Of a stretch of 64,000 nucleotides of DNA, positions 8,047 to 18,054 are shown piece after piece. The notes under the pieces are model-generated. The model had not been told where the DNA came from. It ran no database searches and saw only the letters and a list, made by a program, of their open reading frames with translations. How positions within the stretch are numbered: the stretch's first letter is position 1; each line of letters begins with the position of its first letter. Origin of the DNA: CAWDYA01 sp963806495. Its GTDB lineage: Bacteria > Acidobacteriota > Polarisedimenticolia > JACPZX01 > DASXTC01. The position numbers were made by a program, and so were the translations under genes. The stretch is taken from the NCBI GenBank assembly GCA_963806495.1, contig CAWDYA010000002.1:124001-188000 (forward strand), given 5' to 3'.

Positions 8047-8939
8047 GCGGCCCGGGAACGGCCACCCGCTGCCGGCTGGTCCGGCCGGCGGTCACAGGGT
8101 TTCTCGTGGCGCTCGCCGCCGTCGGGGTCGGCTGGCCGCAGGACCTCGTCCGGTCGGAGGATGCGGTGGTGGCCCTGTTCAGCCTCCAGACGCAGCTCGA
8201 GGTGGACGGTCGGATGCTGGATCGCCTCGTCGACCGGCACGCAGCGAGCCAGCAGGATCGTACCGTGGCGAGGGAGCGTGTCGACAGGCTCTACACGGAG
8301 CTGGACGGCCTGTTCGAGCAGTACCGCGGGCTGCTTCAGGCGGGCGGCGAGCGCGAGGAGGGTGAGGACAGGTCGGCAGCGGACGGGGACCGGCCCAACC
8401 TGGCCCGAATCGAAGATGAGATCGATCAGAAGGAGAAGGAGCTTCTCGAGGCGGAGAGCACGGAGAAGGCGAGGGAGGACGAGGGTCGGCGGCTGCGCGA
8501 GGAGATCCGGGGCGCACGCGAGCGGATTACGCTTCTGTGGCAGAAGATCGTCTCGCTGCAGGACAGCCTTCCCGCACAGAAGGACTCGGTGACCGGTGTG
8601 TGGGACATCACGATGCTTCCGGGGGGAGACCGCGGCGTCTTCGCACTGTTCCAGTCGGGCACGATCGTCACGGGACAGTACGTGCTCGACGGCCCGTTCC
8701 AGGGCAGCCTGGAGGGGACGCTCGTCGATCGCAAGCTCCTGCTCCACCGTATCGACGCGCGGCTCGGCCGGTCGATGGACCTCACGGCGTTCCTCTCGCC
8801 GGACGGCCGGGCGCTGCGCGGCACCTGGGAGAACTACGATTTGGCCAACGGCCAGGCCCGCGCCGGGTCCTGGGCGGCGACCCGCAGGCAGCCGAAGCGC
8901 TCGGAAGACTCGGGCGACGGCCGGGAAGGCGGCCCGTAG
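8043..8939 (+). CDS. Conserved hypothetical secreted/periplasmic coiled-coil protein
   Basis: I do not recognise a named family for this 298-residue protein. A hydrophobic segment near residues 15-30 looks like a signal peptide or anchor. Residues about 40-185 are strongly helical and charged, with heptad-like repeats (KEKELLEAESTEKAREDEG). The C-terminal 110 residues change character to a beta-rich, glycine-containing domain with repeated G-T/G-S turns (VTGQYVLDGPFQGSLEGTL, GRALRGTWENYD). The start overlaps the preceding stop by 4 bp, and the LolC/E-type permease follows 9 bp later. An envelope-associated role linked to the transporter is a guess from context. Confidence 0.6.
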   Translation: MSGPGTATRCRLVRPAVTGFLVALAAVGVGWPQDLVRSEDAVVALFSLQTQLEVDGRMLDRLVDRHAASQQDRTVARERVDRLYTELDGLFEQYRGLLQAGGEREEGEDRSAADGDRPNLARIEDEIDQKEKELLEAESTEKAREDEGRRLREEIRGARERITLLWQKIVSLQDSLPAQKDSVTGVWDITMLPGGDRGVFALFQSGTIVTGQYVLDGPFQGSLEGTLVDRKLLLHRIDARLGRSMDLTAFLSPDGRALRGTWENYDLANGQARAGSWAATRRQPKRSEDSGDGREGGP

Positions 8940-8948
8940 GATGGCGCA

Positions 8949-10206
8949 GTGAGCCTTCTGATGCGCCGGTACGAGCTCATGCTCGCCGTCCGGTACCTGT
9001 CGACCCGCCGCAAGCAGACCTTCATCACCATCATCACGACGATCTCCGTGGTGGGTGTGGCGGTGGGCGTCGCCGCGCTGATCATCGGGCTCTCCCTGGC
9101 CACCGGGATTCACCAGGACATCAGGGAGCGGATCCTGGGCGCCAATGCGCACATCACGGTGTTCGGCCCGCCGGGCGAGGACGGGATGCCGGATTACGCG
9201 CAGGTCGAGGAGCGGATCCGCGGCGTGGACGGCGTTCTGGCCACGGCTCCGGTGGTGTTCGAGAAAGGGCTCATCGTCTCGGAAGCGAACCCCTCGGGCA
9301 CGGCCGTGTTCCTCAAAGGGGTGGACCCGGAGCTCGAGAGCCGGGTCACCGAGGTCGGCTCGCGGTTCACGAGCGGGAGTCTGAAGGCGCTGTCCGCGCG
9401 CGGGAAGGACGAGCTGGCCGGCATCGCGCTGGGCAAGGATCTCGCCCGTACCCTCGGCGTCACGGTCGGCGACCGTGTCCGGGCCATCGTCCCTCGAATG
9501 CGGATGTCGCCCTGGAGCCTCGAACCGAGGCGCAAGTCGTTCGAGGTGGTCGGCATCGTCGATTCGGGTTTCTACGACTACGACGCGGGATGGGCGTATC
9601 TCTCGATTCGACGGGGCACGCAGCCTCTTCGGCCTGGGCGACGTGGCCACGGTTGTGGAGGTCCGTATCGCCGACGTGGACCACATCGACGCGGTCCGCG
9701 ATGCGGTCGCCCATGCGGCGGGTGAGGGCTTTCCGGTGACCGACATGATCGAGATGAACCGGACGTTCTTCGCGGCCCTGCGGACGGAGAAGCTGCTGAC
9801 GTTCCTGGTGATCGGTCTGATCGTCCTGGTGGCGGCCCTGAACATCGTTTCGACGCTCATCCTGATGGTGATGGAGAAAGTGAGGGACATCGGCACGCTC
9901 GTCTCCATGGGGGCCAACTCGCGTGGCATCATGACGATCTTCATGGCGCAGGGCGTCATGATCGGTCTGGTCGGCACGGTGGTCGGGTGTGCCATAGGCC
10001 TCGGAGCGTCCTGGATACTGGACACGTACCGGCTGATCCCGCTGCCGGCCGACGTCTATTTCATCCCGTACGTCCCGTTCAGGGTGCGTCCCGTCGACTT
10101 CACCCTGGTGGCGCTCACCGCCCTGGTGGTCTCATTCCTGGCCACGATCTATCCGGCATGGAAGGCCTCGCGCCTGGATCCGGTGGAGGCGCTCCGGTAT
10201 GAGTGA
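8949..10206 (+). CDS. Lipoprotein-releasing ABC transporter permease LolC/LolE (interrupted by one frameshift)
   Basis: This is the inner-membrane permease that, with LolD, releases lipoproteins for transfer to the outer membrane. The N-terminal part has LAVRYLSTRRKQTFI and a membrane helix TTISVVGVAVGVAALIIGL, then a periplasmic domain. The C-terminal part contains three further helices, the EKVRDIGTLVSMGA coupling segment and the ending WKASRLDPVEALRYE. The two parts lie in different frames. They join at a GGGG run (9613-9616), where removing one base restores one product of about 418 residues. The start is GTG 8949. One permease gene with lolD suggests a homodimeric LolC/E-type system. Confidence 0.88.
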
Positions 10207-10915
10207 CCTGGTCCGCGTGCGCGGGCTGACACGCGCCTACCGCACCGGGGGAAAGGTGCTGGAGGTGCTCCGGGGTCTGGACCTCGATGTCTCCCGCGGC
10301 GAGATGGTGGCGGTGGTCGGGGAGTCAGGTGTGGGCAAGAGTACCCTGCTCCACCTGCTCGGGGCTCTTGACCGTCCGGACGGCGGCTCGTACCTTTTCG
10401 ACGGTGAGACGGTGCTCGACAGGCCCCCCGACGCTCTGGCGCGGTTCAGGAACGAGAACATCGGGTTCGTCTTCCAGTTCCACAACCTGCTCCCGGAGTT
10501 CACGGCCGTGGAGAACGTCATGATCGCAGGGCTGATCGGACGCCAGAGCCCGTCCGCCGCACGGGAGCGCTCCATCAGGCTGCTTCGGGATCTCCGTGTC
10601 GGCGAGCGGCTCGATCACCTGCCGGCACAGCTCTCGGGCGGCGAGCAGCAGCGGGTGGCCATCGCGCGGGCTATCATGACAGCCGGTGCGCTTCTGCTGG
10701 CCGACGAGCCCACCGGCAACCTCGATCCGGGCACCGCCGATCGGGTCTTCGAGGTGATGAAGGACGTGGTGCGGGCCCGCGCGCTCGCAGTCGTCATCGC
10801 GACGCACAACGAGAGGCTGGCGCGCCAGTGCGACCGGATTCTGCTGCTGAGGGACGGGGTCCTGGCCCCGGCCAGGGGGACGGGCGAGCCGAGGCAGGAA
10901 ATGGCGAGCCCGTGA
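10199..10915 (+). CDS. lolD: Lipoprotein-releasing ABC transporter ATPase LolD
   Basis: This is the ATP-binding subunit for the adjoining LolC/E permease; it overlaps that gene by 8 bp. The 238-residue protein has all ABC motifs: Walker A GESGVGKST near residue 42, Q-loop FVFQFHNLLPEFTAVENV (typical of the LolD/MacB branch), signature LSGGEQQR, Walker B ALLLADEPTGNLD and H-loop VIATHNE. MacB-type ATPases are similar, but the permease lacks a fused ATPase and the setting is outer-membrane biogenesis, so LolD is favoured. Confidence 0.93.
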   Translation: MSDLVRVRGLTRAYRTGGKVLEVLRGLDLDVSRGEMVAVVGESGVGKSTLLHLLGALDRPDGGSYLFDGETVLDRPPDALARFRNENIGFVFQFHNLLPEFTAVENVMIAGLIGRQSPSAARERSIRLLRDLRVGERLDHLPAQLSGGEQQRVAIARAIMTAGALLLADEPTGNLDPGTADRVFEVMKDVVRARALAVVIATHNERLARQCDRILLLRDGVLAPARGTGEPRQEMASP

Positions 10916-10985
10916 GGCTAGAATAGGTGGCGAAGGCCGGCGTCCCGGGAGTCCGGCCCGGGGCATAGCGTGAGGGGTTGACCCG

Positions 10986-13412
10986 ATGTTCGAGAAATTC
11001 ACCGAGAAGGCGAAGCGGGTTCTCTTTCTGGCGAGGTACGAGGCCAGCCAGATGGGGAGCCGTGTGATAGGGACGGAGCATCTGCTGCTGGGCCTCCTCA
11101 AGGAAGGCGAGGAGATCACCCGGGAGCTGTTCCAGCGCTCCAACATCGCGGTCGACATGCTGAGGGCGGAGCTGGAGGAAATCGGCCCCTCGCGTGAGAA
11201 GCTGTCCACATCGGTGGAGATCCCCTTCAGCGAGGAGACCAAGAAGGCTCTGACCTACGCCGAGGAGGAGGCGAACCGACTGCTTCACTCGTACGTCGGC
11301 ACCGAGCACATCCTGCTCGGCCTGCTCCGGGTCGAGCACTCGGCCGCCGCCCGGGTCCTGCAGGAAAAGGGGATGGAGCTGTACGCGGTGCGCGAGGACA
11401 CGGTCGCGCTGCTGAAGAAGCGCGGCGTCCCGAAGAAGAAGCGCGAGACGCCGTTCCTCAACGAGTTTTCCCAGGATCTGTCCGCGATGGCCGAGAGCGG
11501 GATGTTCGACCCGCTCATCGGGCGCGAGGCGGAGCTCGAGCGGGTGGTCCAGATCCTGTCGCGCCGCCGGAAGAACAACCCCGTCCTTCTCGGCGAGCCC
11601 GGCGTGGGCAAGACCGCTATCGTCGAGGGGCTCGCACAGAGAATAGCGGAAGGGAACGTGCCCCCGTCGCTCGTGGACAAGCGGATCCTGGCGCTCGATC
11701 TGTCGCTGATCGTGGCCGGCACCAAGTACCGGGGCCAGTTCGAGGAGCGGCTCAAGGGGATCATCGGCGAGCTGACCGGCTCGGACGACATCATCATCTT
11801 CATCGACGAGATTCACTCGCTGATCGGAGCCGGCTCGGCCGAGGGGTCGCTCGACGCGGCCAACATCCTCAAGCCGGCCCTTTCACGGGGCGAGGTTCAG
11901 TGCATCGGCGCCACGACGCCGCGCGACTATCACAAGTACATCGAGAAGGACCGGGCTCTGGTCCGCCGGTTCCAGGCGATCAAGATCATCCCGCCCACCG
12001 AGAACGAGACGATCGACATCCTGCGCGGCATCAAGGACCGGTACGAGCGGTTCCACCAGGTCCGGTTCACTGACGAGGCGCTCCTGAGCTCGGTGTATCT
12101 CTCGAACCGGTACATCACCGATCGGTTCCTTCCCGACAAGGCGATCGACGTAATCGATGAGGCCGGGGCCCGGGTCAAGCTGAAGAAGCGGACCTCTTAC
12201 CAGGAGGTCAAGCAGGTCGAGGCGCGCCTCAAGGAGGCCACCCGGAGCATGAAGCGCGCCCTGGCCAGGAAGGACTTCGAGAAGGCGGTGCGTCATCACG
12301 ACGAGGAGATGACGCTGCGCCGGGAGTTCGAGGACCTGCGGCGCAAGGCCGAGGACGAGGGGCAGATGATCCTCGAGGTGGTCAAGGAGGACATCGAGGA
12401 CGTCATCTCGCGGTGGACCGGCATCCCGCTGTCCACTGTCGAGAAGGAGGAGATGGAGAAGCTGATGAAGATGGAGGAGTTCCTCCACGAGCGGATCGTG
12501 GGGCAGCACTCCGCCATCTCCGCACTGGCGCGGGCCATCAGGCGCTCCCGCGCGGGCCTCAAGAGCCCGATGCGACCGATGGGGTCGTTCATCTTTCTGG
12601 GGCCGACCGGCGTGGGAAAGACCGAGGTCGCCCGGACGCTGGCGGCATTCCTGTTCGGCAACGAGACCGCTCTGGTCCGGTTCGACATGTCCGAGTACAT
12701 GGAGAAGCACGCGATCGCCAAGATGATCGGCTCGCCTCCCGGGTACGTCGGGCACGAGGAGGGAGGGCAGCTCACCGAGAGGATCAAACGCAAGCCCTAC
12801 AGCGTCATCCTGCTCGACGAGATCGAGAAAGCCCATCCCGACGTGCTCAACATCCTCCTGCAGGTGTTCGAGGACGGGCAGCTCACCGATGCCTACGGCG
12901 ATTCGGTCGACTTCAAGAACACCCTCGTCATCATGACCTCGAACATCGGCTCGAGCGCGATCGACGCGGACAGGACCCCCGGCTTCCTCACCAAGGGCGA
13001 CCTGAAGGAGAACACCCGGAACCGCGACATGGTGATGCAGGATGTCCGGAGGACCCTCAGCCCGGAGTTCCTCAACCGGATCGACGAGATCATCATCTTC
13101 GACCCGCTCGACGACAACGATCTGCTGCAGATCTGCCGCCTGATGATCCGGCGGCTGAACGACACCCTGAAGGGGCGCAGCCTCGAACTCTCGCTCACCG
13201 AGGAGGCCTACCAATGGCTGCTCAAGGCCACTTCCGGGGAGAGGTCCTACGGCGCCCGGCCGCTGCGGCGGGCGATCCAGCGCTATATCGAGGATGCGCT
13301 CTCCGAGGACCTGATTCAGGGTAAGTTCCCCGGCACGGGACGCGTGGAGGTCTTCCAGGAGGGGGATCGGCTCGCCTTCCGGGAAGCTCCCGAATTCAAT
13401 CTCGCAACCTGA
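10986..13412 (+). CDS. clpC: ATP-dependent Clp protease ATP-binding subunit ClpC
   Basis: ClpC is a double-ring AAA+ unfoldase that feeds proteins to ClpP. In order, the 808-residue product has the duplicated Clp-N domain (1-145; starts MFEKFTEKAKRVLFLARYEA), a first AAA module with GEPGVGKT and IIIFIDEIHSL, and a middle domain with a UVR-like segment (KAVRHHDEEMTLRREFEDL). A second AAA module follows with GPTGVGKT, then the D2-small domain. The short middle domain separates it from ClpB. The start is ATG 10986 after a GAGGGG ribosome site. No CtsR-type operator was recognised in the 70-bp gap upstream. Confidence 0.96.
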   Translation: MFEKFTEKAKRVLFLARYEASQMGSRVIGTEHLLLGLLKEGEEITRELFQRSNIAVDMLRAELEEIGPSREKLSTSVEIPFSEETKKALTYAEEEANRLLHSYVGTEHILLGLLRVEHSAAARVLQEKGMELYAVREDTVALLKKRGVPKKKRETPFLNEFSQDLSAMAESGMFDPLIGREAELERVVQILSRRRKNNPVLLGEPGVGKTAIVEGLAQRIAEGNVPPSLVDKRILALDLSLIVAGTKYRGQFEERLKGIIGELTGSDDIIIFIDEIHSLIGAGSAEGSLDAANILKPALSRGEVQCIGATTPRDYHKYIEKDRALVRRFQAIKIIPPTENETIDILRGIKDRYERFHQVRFTDEALLSSVYLSNRYITDRFLPDKAIDVIDEAGARVKLKKRTSYQEVKQVEARLKEATRSMKRALARKDFEKAVRHHDEEMTLRREFEDLRRKAEDEGQMILEVVKEDIEDVISRWTGIPLSTVEKEEMEKLMKMEEFLHERIVGQHSAISALARAIRRSRAGLKSPMRPMGSFIFLGPTGVGKTEVARTLAAFLFGNETALVRFDMSEYMEKHAIAKMIGSPPGYVGHEEGGQLTERIKRKPYSVILLDEIEKAHPDVLNILLQVFEDGQLTDAYGDSVDFKNTLVIMTSNIGSSAIDADRTPGFLTKGDLKENTRNRDMVMQDVRRTLSPEFLNRIDEIIIFDPLDDNDLLQICRLMIRRLNDTLKGRSLELSLTEEAYQWLLKATSGERSYGARPLRRAIQRYIEDALSEDLIQGKFPGTGRVEVFQEGDRLAFREAPEFNLAT

Positions 13413-13419
13413 GGACGCT

Positions 13420-15840
13420 TTGCCCTTCAACGGGATGCCAGGTGCCCGCCGTCGCGGCCCGTGTGCCCTTACGGCTTTCGCCCTCGCGGCATGCCTCTGC
13501 CTGCTCTCCGTCGGCCGGCCGGTCCTCGCGCGCGACGGCGAGAAGATCGTCAGGATCGTCGTCGACGGAAACCAGCGGATCTCCGAGGAGGCGGTCCTCC
13601 ACCTGATGACCATCAAGGTGGGGGACACCTTCGACGAGGATCTTCTGAAGAAGGAGTTCAAGAAGATCTGGGCGCGCGGGCTGTTCGACGACCTGTCGAT
13701 CGAGGCTCGCGACGTCGATGGGGGCAAGGCGGTCATCATCCACGTGCGCGAGAAGCCGGTCGTCAACTCGCTCAAGTACGACGAGAGCAAGGTCGCCGGA
13801 GAAACGCAGATCGAGGATGCCCTCAAGGCGCGCAACTGCCAGATCGCCATCGGGGAGCCGGTCGACTATACCGTCCTCAAGAAGGCCGAGGAGGCGATCA
13901 AAGGCCTCCTGAACCAGAAGGGATATCTCGACGCCGAGGTTCACGCCGAGACCAAGGAGACCGGCAACGGCAACATGGAGGTCTCCTTCAAGATCGAGGA
14001 GGGCGCCAAGACCCGCATCAAGTCGATCCATTTCGTCGGCAATACCGTCTTCAAGGAGCGGAAGCTCAAGAAGGCGATGAAGAACACCAAGGAGCACGGC
14101 TGGTTCACCCGGATCAAGAGCAAGGACGTCTATCACCCTCTCAAGTACGATACCGACCTGCGCGACATCGAGACCCTGTACGGCAACGCGGGGTACATCG
14201 ACGTGGATCTGCCCGCCGCCACGGTGACCGTCGTCGAGGAGAAGAAGTCCGAGAAGCCCGGCAAGTCGCGCAAGTGGGTGAGCATCGAGCAGCACGTCAA
14301 CGAAGGGCAGCAGTACCGCGTCGGCGACATTTCGGTCACGGGCAACACCGTGTTCACGGAGCCGGAGCTGGTGAAGCTGATTCCCCTCAAGAAGGGGGAC
14401 ATCCTCAGCGAGGCGCGTATCAAGGCCGGGCTCGCGCTGATCGACGCCACCTACGGCGCCAAGGGGTATTTCTACATCTCGACCAACCGGCTGATCGACC
14501 GGCATCCCGACAGCACGGCCGATCTCACGGTGAAGGTGAACGAGGACAAGCAGTACTACCTCGGTCGCATGGAGTTCTCGGGAAACCTGACGACCCGGGA
14601 CTTCGTGCTGAGACGGGAGATGCCGGTCGGCGAGGGGGACCTGTTCGACCTGAACAAGTTCAGGCTGGGGCTGCGCCGGATCACCCAGCTCGGTTACTTC
14701 CAGCTCAGTGGAGAGCCCCAGATCACGCCGATGGAGGGCGAGGACCGGCTCCGGGTGAAGATCTCCGGGACGGAGCCCCGGCGCAGCGAGCTGCAGGTGG
14801 GGGGCGGTTATTCCGGCCTCGACGGCGGGTTCTTCGCGACCTCGTACCAGACACGCAACTTCCTCGGCCGCGGCGACGTGGTGGGGATCAACACGCAGAT
14901 CGGCTCGATCGCCAACCGCTACACGATCAGCTTCACGGAGCCGTACCTGCTCGGCAAGCCGATCACGGCGGGTGTCTCGCTGTTCCGGACGGACACGCAG
15001 TACTCCGACTTCACGACGAGCTCCGACGGCGGCAGCCTCACGTTCGGTCGGCGGTTCAAGAACTTCAACACGCTCAGCCTGACATTCGTACACCAGACGA
15101 CCGACTACGATCCACTCGCCGGCCGCACGACGACCACCACCATCAACAGCGTCCGCCCTTTCTACAGCTTCGATACCAGGAACAACTTCTACCGTCCGAC
15201 CCGCGGATTCCAGTTCTTCGTCTCGGCGGAGTATGCCGGCGGGGCGCTGGGCGGTCAGACGTCCTTCCTGAAGCCCCAGGCGGAGGTGCTGTACTTCATC
15301 CCGATGTTCAAGTCGACCTTCCTGGCGGTGCACGGCGAGGTCGGGTTCCTGCATGCCCTGGGCGGCGAGGAAATCCCCACCTACGTGCGGTATTTCCTGG
15401 GCGGAGAGCGGAGCCTGCGCAACTATCAGACGCGCTCGGTCGGCCCTTCGGGGTACATCTGCGAGTTCAGCGCGACCGCCGAGGCCGTGGAGAACCCGTC
15501 CGATTGTCCGAACGCCCCTCGCGGGCTGCACCACAATCGGCAGTTGCTCGCGTATCCGAGCGACGTGGTGGGCGGCACACGCAAGGTGCTGTTCAACATG
15601 GAATACGTGGTGCCCCTGAGCCAGCCGATCGACTTCGTCACCTACTTCGACATGGGCAACGCGTTTGCCGAATGGGAGCCGATCAACTTCTCCGAAATGC
15701 GCGGCGACGCGGGGGTGGAGCTCAGGTTCTTTCTGCCGGTCTTCGGCGCGCCCTTGCGGCTGATATACGGCCGGGTGTTCAATCTCCGCGGCAACGAGGA
15801 CACCCGGCAGTTCCTCTTTTCGATCGGCACGACCTTCTAG
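13420..15840 (+). CDS. bamA: Outer membrane protein assembly factor BamA
   Basis: BamA is the central Omp85 protein that inserts beta-barrels into the outer membrane. A signal peptide (hydrophobic core ALTAFALAACLCLLSV) precedes five POTRA domains spanning about residues 40-440. Their V-x-G-N turns are visible (VDGNQRIS, FVGNTVF, VTGNTVF). The C-terminal Omp85 barrel includes the VRGF-like FLGGERSLRNYQTR motif and ends in a terminal phenylalanine (FSIGTTF). I use TTG 13420, which has GAGGA at a good distance; ATG 13435 is an alternative. The bamA-skp-lpxD-fabZ-lpxA order is a classic envelope cluster. Confidence 0.95.
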   Translation: MPFNGMPGARRRGPCALTAFALAACLCLLSVGRPVLARDGEKIVRIVVDGNQRISEEAVLHLMTIKVGDTFDEDLLKKEFKKIWARGLFDDLSIEARDVDGGKAVIIHVREKPVVNSLKYDESKVAGETQIEDALKARNCQIAIGEPVDYTVLKKAEEAIKGLLNQKGYLDAEVHAETKETGNGNMEVSFKIEEGAKTRIKSIHFVGNTVFKERKLKKAMKNTKEHGWFTRIKSKDVYHPLKYDTDLRDIETLYGNAGYIDVDLPAATVTVVEEKKSEKPGKSRKWVSIEQHVNEGQQYRVGDISVTGNTVFTEPELVKLIPLKKGDILSEARIKAGLALIDATYGAKGYFYISTNRLIDRHPDSTADLTVKVNEDKQYYLGRMEFSGNLTTRDFVLRREMPVGEGDLFDLNKFRLGLRRITQLGYFQLSGEPQITPMEGEDRLRVKISGTEPRRSELQVGGGYSGLDGGFFATSYQTRNFLGRGDVVGINTQIGSIANRYTISFTEPYLLGKPITAGVSLFRTDTQYSDFTTSSDGGSLTFGRRFKNFNTLSLTFVHQTTDYDPLAGRTTTTTINSVRPFYSFDTRNNFYRPTRGFQFFVSAEYAGGALGGQTSFLKPQAEVLYFIPMFKSTFLAVHGEVGFLHALGGEEIPTYVRYFLGGERSLRNYQTRSVGPSGYICEFSATAEAVENPSDCPNAPRGLHHNRQLLAYPSDVVGGTRKVLFNMEYVVPLSQPIDFVTYFDMGNAFAEWEPINFSEMRGDAGVELRFFLPVFGAPLRLIYGRVFNLRGNEDTRQFLFSIGTTF

Positions 15841-15953
15841 ACGGCCCGGACGCGCTACAATCGGGCCGACAGGACAACCAAAGGGCGGAGACCTGACCCA
15901 GAAGGGGCCCGGGATCCTCCCGAACCCGGTCAAAACGAAAGGAGTGGCGGGAA

Positions 15954-16508
15954 GTGACACAAAAGCGACGGCGCTGGCTGGTACTCGCGATCATGGGGAT
16001 TCTCGTGGGGGTCACGGGGGCAAGAGCCCAGACCGCTCCCCTGCGGGTGGGAGTCGTGAACCAGGATCGCGTGCTCAACGAGAGCGAGGAAGGCAAGCAT
16101 CTGAAGGCGGATCTCGAGAAGCTGCGCAACGCCAAGGCGGCCTCGATCGAGGCCAAGGAGAAGGAGATCAAGGCGCTGCAGGATCAGCTGCTCAACGCGC
16201 AGCTCAGCCTCAGCGAGGAGAAGCGCGACCAGATAGCGCGGGACCTGAAGCGGAAACGGGTCGAGTACGAGCGTCTCAACGACGACGCCACCGCGGAGTT
16301 CCAGGATGCGGCCAACCGCGCGCAGGCCCGGCTGTCCGGCATCTTCCGGGACGTGGTGAGCAAGTACGGGGCGGAGAAGGGGTACACGGTGATCTTCGAG
16401 CTCAACACCGTCTACTACGCGGCGCCTGCTGTGGACATCACCGATGATATGCTGAAGCGCTTCAACGAGGCCACACAGGGCAATACCGCCGGTTCGCAGG
16501 CGCCCTGA
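15954..16508 (+). CDS. skp: OmpH/Skp family periplasmic chaperone
   Basis: Skp holds unfolded outer-membrane proteins on their way to BamA. The 184-residue protein has a signal peptide (VLAIMGILVGVTGARA), then the OmpH start RVGVVNQDRVLNESEEGK. Two long charged helices follow, forming the tentacles (KEKEIKALQDQLLNAQLSLSEE), and a conserved end EKGYTVIFELNTVYYAAPAVDITDDML. The start is GTG 15954, with AAAGGAG 9 bp upstream. It lies 113 bp after bamA and 19 bp before lpxD, within the envelope operon. Confidence 0.93.
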   Translation: MTQKRRRWLVLAIMGILVGVTGARAQTAPLRVGVVNQDRVLNESEEGKHLKADLEKLRNAKAASIEAKEKEIKALQDQLLNAQLSLSEEKRDQIARDLKRKRVEYERLNDDATAEFQDAANRAQARLSGIFRDVVSKYGAEKGYTVIFELNTVYYAAPAVDITDDMLKRFNEATQGNTAGSQAP

Positions 16509-16527
16509 GGGGGCGCCGGAGAAAGGG

Positions 16528-17602
16528 ATGGGAGTACGGGGCCATACCACGGCGGAGCTGGCGTCCAGGCTGGGCGCGCGGCTCGAAGGGGCGCCGGACC
16601 TGCTCCTGCGCGATGTTGCGCCTCTGGCCGGCGCCGGCCCCGACGAGCTGAGCTTTCTGGCCAGCCCGAAGTACCTGCCCGAGGCGCGGGAGACGCGGGC
16701 GGGGGCGGTGATTGCGGCGCCAGGCGTCGACCTCGGCGGGAGGACGCTGCTGGTCGTGGAGGATCCGTACCTCGCCCTGGCCGCGGCGCTCGAGATCTTT
16801 CCATCCGGCCGTCCGGCCGGCTCCCGGAGTGAGCCCCGAGGCGCGGGTCGGATCGAACTGCATGCTGGGAGATGGCGTGACGGTGATGTCGGGCGCCGTA
16901 ATAGGAGAGGGGTGCCGGCTCGGGGCGCAGACCGTGGTGATGTCCGGAGTCGTTGTCGGAACGGGGGTGGAGATCGGCGCGCGGTGCACGGTGCATCCGA
17001 ACGTGACCCTGTACGACCGATGCGTGATCGGCGATGACGTCATCATCCATGCCGGTGCCGTGATAGGAAGCGACGGCTTCGGCTTCGCCCGCGAGGCCGA
17101 TCGTCATCGCAAGATCCCCCAGGTGGGCAACGTCGTTATCGAGGATGACGTGGAAATCGGAGCCAACGTCACGATCGACCGTGCCACGTTTGGCAGCACC
17201 CTGATCGGCCGGGGAACCAAGATCGACAACCTGGTGCAGATCGGCCACAACGTCCAGGTGGGGGAGCACAGCATCCTGGTTGCCCAGGTCGGCATCAGCG
17301 GCAGCACGCGTCTCGGCAGTCGCGTGGTTTTCGCCGGGCAGTCGGGAGCGGTGGGGCACATCCGGATCGGTGACGGCGCCGTCGTCGGCGCCAAGTCGGC
17401 CGTCACCCACGACCTGCCCGCCGGAGCGTTCGTGGTCGGCCATCCGGCCATCGACGCGGGGATCTGGAAGAGGGCGGTCGCGGTGTTCGAACGGCTGCCT
17501 CAGCTGCGGCGACGCCTCATGCGCCTGGAGAAGAGCGGCCGTGGCGGCGCACCGGAAGCACCGGGACCCCGGCGTGAGGGCCGGGACGACAAGGAGGTCT
17601 GA
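16528..17602 (+). CDS. lpxD: UDP-3-O-acylglucosamine N-acyltransferase LpxD (interrupted by one frameshift)
   Basis: LpxD adds the N-linked hydroxyacyl chain in the third step of lipid A synthesis. The N-terminal LpxD domain is in one frame (ELASRLGARLEG, PDELSFLASPKYLPEA). The left-handed beta-helix with hexapeptide repeats is in another (VGSNCMLGDGVTVMSGAVIG, GSDGFGFA, KIPQVGNVVIEDDVEIGANV, ending FERLPQLRRRLMRLEK). Dropping one T from the run at 16798-16800 joins them as A-L-E-I-F-H-P, the expected sequence, giving about 357 residues. The start is ATG 16528. It is 19 bp from skp and 3 bp from fabZ. Confidence 0.9.
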
Positions 17603-17605
17603 CAC

Positions 17606-18052
17606 GTGCTGGAGATGAGAGAGATCCTCAGGATCCTCCCGCATCGCTACCCGTTTCTGCTCGTCGACAGGATCATCGAGATGGAGAAGAACACGCGGGC
17701 GGTCGGCATCAAGAACGTGAGCGTCAACGAGCCGTTCTTCGTCGGACACTTCCCCGGCGTCCCCATCATGCCGGGGGTGCTGATCGTGGAGGGGATGGCC
17801 CAGGTGGGCGCTGCGCTGCTGCTCTCGTCGATCCCGGATCGCGATGACAAGCTGATCTACTTCACCGGGATCGACAAGTGCCGGTTCCGCAAGCCGGTGG
17901 TGCCCGGTGACCAGGTCCGCTACGAGCTGAAGGTCCTGCGTCTCAAGTCGCAGGTCTGCCGCATGTGGGGCGAGGCGTTCGTGGACGGGCAGATGGTGGC
18001 CGAGGCGGAAATCCTCTCCGCGATGACGACGATGCCCACCGGAGGAAGCTGA
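17606..18052 (+). CDS. fabZ: 3-hydroxyacyl-ACP dehydratase FabZ
   Basis: FabZ dehydrates 3-hydroxyacyl-ACP in fatty acid elongation and competes with LpxA for the same substrate, hence its place among lpx genes. The 148-residue hot-dog-fold protein has the catalytic histidine in ILPHRYPFLLVDRI and the glutamate region PIMPGVLIVEGMAQVGA. Start GTG 17606 follows an excellent AAGGAGG site. It ends 2 bp before lpxA. Confidence 0.95.
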   Translation: MLEMREILRILPHRYPFLLVDRIIEMEKNTRAVGIKNVSVNEPFFVGHFPGVPIMPGVLIVEGMAQVGAALLLSSIPDRDDKLIYFTGIDKCRFRKPVVPGDQVRYELKVLRLKSQVCRMWGEAFVDGQMVAEAEILSAMTTMPTGGS

Positions 18053-18054
18053 TC

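Noticed and set aside
7809..10025. Long antisense open frame (738 codons) opposite the lol region
   Set aside because: It reads through clear sense genes, has no family features and is the usual by-product of high GC third positions. The same applies to other long antisense frames at 11883-13850, 13396-15960, 16415-18244, 17920-19827 and 48266-50842.
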